47,568 bases of DNA, taken from NCBI GenBank assembly GCA_945957405.1, contig CAMFLL010000008.1:1-47568 (forward strand), read 5' to 3'. The stretch is from an uncultured Mycolicibacterium sp. (GTDB lineage: Bacteria; Actinomycetota; Actinomycetes; Mycobacteriales; Mycobacteriaceae). A program made the position numbers and the translations under genes. The notes below the pieces were generated by a model, which saw only the letters and a program-made list of their open reading frames with translations, was not told where the DNA came from and made no database searches. Of this stretch, positions 45,019 to 47,568 are shown piece after piece (position 1 is the first letter of the stretch; each line of letters starts with the position of its first letter).

Positions 45019-45981
45019 GTGGTGACACATGACAGCGCTGCCAGATCGCGACCGACCCTCTGGGCGGTCAGTGACCTGCACACCGGACACACCGGCAACA
45101 AGCCGGTCACCGAGTCGCTGTACCCGTCATCGCCCGACGACTGGTTGATCGTCGCCGGCGATGTGGCAGAGCGCACCGATGAGATCAGGTGGGCCCTGGA
45201 CCTGCTGCGTAAGCGTTTCGCCAAGGTCATCTGGGTACCGGGGAATCACGAGTTGTGGACCACCGGTAAGGATCCGGTGCAGGTCTTCGGTCAGTCCCGG
45301 TACGACTACCTGGTCAACATGTGCGACGAGATGGGCATCGTGACCCCGGAGCACCCGTATCCGGTGTGGACCGAAGAAGGCGGACCGGCCACCATCGTGC
45401 CGATGTTCCTGCTGTACGACTACACATTTCTGCCCGCGGGCGCGGCCACCAAAGCCGAGGGTCTGGCAATCGCCAAGGACCGCAACGTCGTTGCCACCGA
45501 CGAATTCCTGATGTCCAGCGAACCGTATGCCACCAAAGATGCGTGGTGCCGAGATCGCCTGGTGCGCACCAAGAAACGGCTCGAGGACCTCGACTGGATG
45601 ATGCCGACGGTCCTGGTCAACCACTTTCCGATGGTGCGCGAACCGTGCGACGTGCTGTTCTATCCCGAGTTCTCGCTGTGGTGCGGTACCGCGGCGACCA
45701 AGGACTGGCACACCCGTTACAACGCCGTGTGCTCGGTGTACGGCCACCTGCACATCCCGCGCACCACGTGGTACGACGGTGTGCGCTTCGAGGAGGTGTC
45801 GGTCGGCTACCCGCGGGAGTGGCGGCGCCGCAAGCCGTACCGGTGGCTACGCCAGGTCCTGCCCGACCCGCATTACGCGCCCGGCTACCTCAATGACTTC
45901 GGCGGGCACTTCGTGATCACCCCGGAGATGCGCGAACAGTCGGAGAAGTTCCGCGAGCGGCTGCGCGGAAGGCGGTCATGA
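45019..45981 (+). CDS. Metallophosphoesterase (Rv2795c-like)
   Basis: LWAVSDLHTGHTGNKPVTESLYPSSPDDWLIVAGDVAERTDEIRWALDLLRKRFAKVIWVPGNHELWTTG; VYGHLHIPRTTW; adjacent to pptT. Confidence 0.93.
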   Translation: MVTHDSAARSRPTLWAVSDLHTGHTGNKPVTESLYPSSPDDWLIVAGDVAERTDEIRWALDLLRKRFAKVIWVPGNHELWTTGKDPVQVFGQSRYDYLVNMCDEMGIVTPEHPYPVWTEEGGPATIVPMFLLYDYTFLPAGAATKAEGLAIAKDRNVVATDEFLMSSEPYATKDAWCRDRLVRTKKRLEDLDWMMPTVLVNHFPMVREPCDVLFYPEFSLWCGTAATKDWHTRYNAVCSVYGHLHIPRTTWYDGVRFEEVSVGYPREWRRRKPYRWLRQVLPDPHYAPGYLNDFGGHFVITPEMREQSEKFRERLRGRRS

Positions 45982-46640
45982 GCGCGCTGCTGTCGGCTCT
46001 GCTGCCCGCCGAGGTGGCCTCGTCTGAGACGTACGCGGATCCGCCGGATCTGACACCGCTTCCCGAGGAAGAGCCGCTGATCGCGCGGTCGGTGGCCAAA
46101 CGCCGCAATGAGTTCGTCACCGTACGGTACTGCGCCCGGTTGGCGCTCGCCGATCTCGGCGTACCGCCCACGCCGATCCTCAAGGGCGACAAGGGGGAGC
46201 CGTGCTGGCCTGACGGCGTGGTCGGCAGCCTGACGCACTGTGACGGTTTCCGCGGTGCCGTCGTCGCTCGCAGCACGCAGGTGCGCTCGGTCGGTATCGA
46301 TGCCGAACCGCATGACACGCTGCCCAAGGGCGTGCTCGACGCGATCAGCCTGCCTGTCGAACGGCAGGAGCTGGCGGCGCTGCCAGGTGGGTTGCACTGG
46401 GACCGAATCCTGTTCTGCGCCAAGGAGGCCACCTACAAGGCGTGGTTCCCACTGACGCACCGGTGGCTCGGTTTCGAGGACGCCCACATCACGTTCGACG
46501 TCGACCGCGACAGCAGCACCGGCACGTTCACGTCGGAAATCCTGATCGACCCCGCGGCCGAGCACGGTCCGCCGCTGACGGTCCTGCGCGGGCGGTGGTC
46601 GGTGGCCCGTGGCCTGGCGCTGACGGCGATCGCGTTGTGA
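45978..46640 (+). CDS. pptT: 4'-phosphopantetheinyl transferase PptT
   Basis: [76 protein letters not shown]. Confidence 0.95.
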   Translation: MSALLSALLPAEVASSETYADPPDLTPLPEEEPLIARSVAKRRNEFVTVRYCARLALADLGVPPTPILKGDKGEPCWPDGVVGSLTHCDGFRGAVVARSTQVRSVGIDAEPHDTLPKGVLDAISLPVERQELAALPGGLHWDRILFCAKEATYKAWFPLTHRWLGFEDAHITFDVDRDSSTGTFTSEILIDPAAEHGPPLTVLRGRWSVARGLALTAIAL

Positions 46641-47557
46641 TGAGCCGCGCGCCTGCGGCCGGACTGGTGGTGGTCGACAAGCCCGGCGGGATGACCAGCC
46701 ACGACGTCGTCGGCCGGTGTAGGCGTTTCTTCGGCACCCGCAAGGTGGGGCACGCCGGCACCTTGGATCCGATGGCGACCGGGGTGCTGGTCGTCGGCAT
46801 CGAACGCGCGACCAAGATCCTCGGGCTGATCGCGGGCACGTCGAAGACGTACACCGCGACCATCCGGCTCGGTCAGTCGACGTCCACCGATGACGCCGAA
46901 GGTGAACCCCTGCAGACAGTTTCGGCCGCACATGTGACCGATGAGGAGATCATGGCCGCGGTGGCCGCCCTGCGTGGCGACATCGAGCAGATCCCGTCGG
47001 CGGTCAGCGCCATCAAGATCGGCGGCAAACGTGCCTATCAGCTGGCGCGCGAGGGCCAGGCCGTCGAACTGGCCGCGCGCCGGGTACGGATCGACCGTTT
47101 CGACGTCCTCGCGATGCGCCGCCACGGCGACCTGATCGATGTGGACGCCGAGGTGGACTGCTCGTCGGGCACCTATATCCGCGCGCTGGCGCGCGACATT
47201 GGCGCCGCATTGCAGGTGGGTGGTCATCTGACGGCGTTGCGCCGCACCCGGGTCGGCGATTTCGGTCTGGCGGAGGCACGCACGCTGGAGCAGCTCGGCG
47301 AGCGGGCCGAACTGAGCTATTCCCTCGATGACGCGTGCACGCTGGCGTTTCCGCGGCGTGAGCTCAGTCCCGACGAGACCGAGGCCACCAGTCATGGCCG
47401 TCCACTGGAGCCGGGCGGTATCGACGGTGTGTATGCCGCGGTCGCGCCCGACGGCCACGTGATGGCGCTGTTGGAGGATGAGGGCAGGCGGACGAAATCG
47501 GTGGTGGTGCTTCGCCCTGCGACGATGCGGGTGAGGGACGAACCCGAGGAGGAGTAG
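46640..47557 (+). CDS. truB: tRNA pseudouridine(55) synthase TruB
   Basis: [87 protein letters not shown]. Confidence 0.96.
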   Translation: MSRAPAAGLVVVDKPGGMTSHDVVGRCRRFFGTRKVGHAGTLDPMATGVLVVGIERATKILGLIAGTSKTYTATIRLGQSTSTDDAEGEPLQTVSAAHVTDEEIMAAVAALRGDIEQIPSAVSAIKIGGKRAYQLAREGQAVELAARRVRIDRFDVLAMRRHGDLIDVDAEVDCSSGTYIRALARDIGAALQVGGHLTALRRTRVGDFGLAEARTLEQLGERAELSYSLDDACTLAFPRRELSPDETEATSHGRPLEPGGIDGVYAAVAPDGHVMALLEDEGRRTKSVVVLRPATMRVRDEPEEE

Positions 47558-47568
47558 GGCGAATTCAG

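Noticed and set aside
45885-46931. 348-aa minus-strand ORF antisense to pptT/truB (and similar 46433-47458)
   Set aside because: Antisense shadow ORFs of highly conserved core genes.
1-47568. CRISPR arrays, tRNA/rRNA genes, IS elements, toxin-antitoxin or phage-defence genes
   Set aside because: None recognised on either strand; no regular repeat-spacer pattern, transposase or integrase motif was seen by eye.

Overview
This is an actinobacterial window, most likely Mycobacterium/Mycolicibacterium. The right end (about 40.4-47.6 kb) is recognisable mycobacterial core: SAM methyltransferase, echA16-like, DUF2277, DUF1802, CocE/NonD hydrolase, DUF3558-like protein, metallophosphoesterase, pptT, truB. 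The left ~40 kb is an accessory catabolic region with three units. (A) 1-16.4 kb: an IclR regulator, a class-V (serine/alanine-glyoxylate type) aminotransferase cut by the window edge and missing from the supplied ORF track, malate synthase A, an AKR, an MFS transporter, a hydratase/ALDH/Fe-ADH/Ldh2-type operon, a FadR-type GntR, and a tripartite tricarboxylate transporter (TctCBA) with an enolase-superfamily enzyme. (B) 16.6-28.3 kb: a GntR-controlled operon for a peptide-type ABC importer, LLM oxidoreductase, tandem-fused CoA-transferase, enoyl-CoA hydratase, and a Cys-less thiolase-like protein paired with a DUF35 protein (retro-aldolase-like). (C) 28.8-40.3 kb: an SDR, DUF1537 four-carbon-acid kinase, UTRA GntR, PhyH-type dioxygenase, and a second peptide-type ABC importer ending in a DenD-like dehydrogenase. 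The most interesting signals are: a near-identical bipartite palindrome (TCGGAATnnnnATTCCGCATTGCnnAACA) in front of both the glyoxylate aminotransferase and the TctC transporter, with a variant in front of malate synthase; an enolase-superfamily protein whose third metal-ligand Glu appears to be Gly; the Cys-less thiolase/DUF35 operon; a partial tetronate pathway lacking isomerase and aldolase; and a CTAG triplet array with 8-bp period upstream of phyH. No tRNA, rRNA, CRISPR array, transposase or integrase was recognised. All functional calls come from reading the sequence without database searches.
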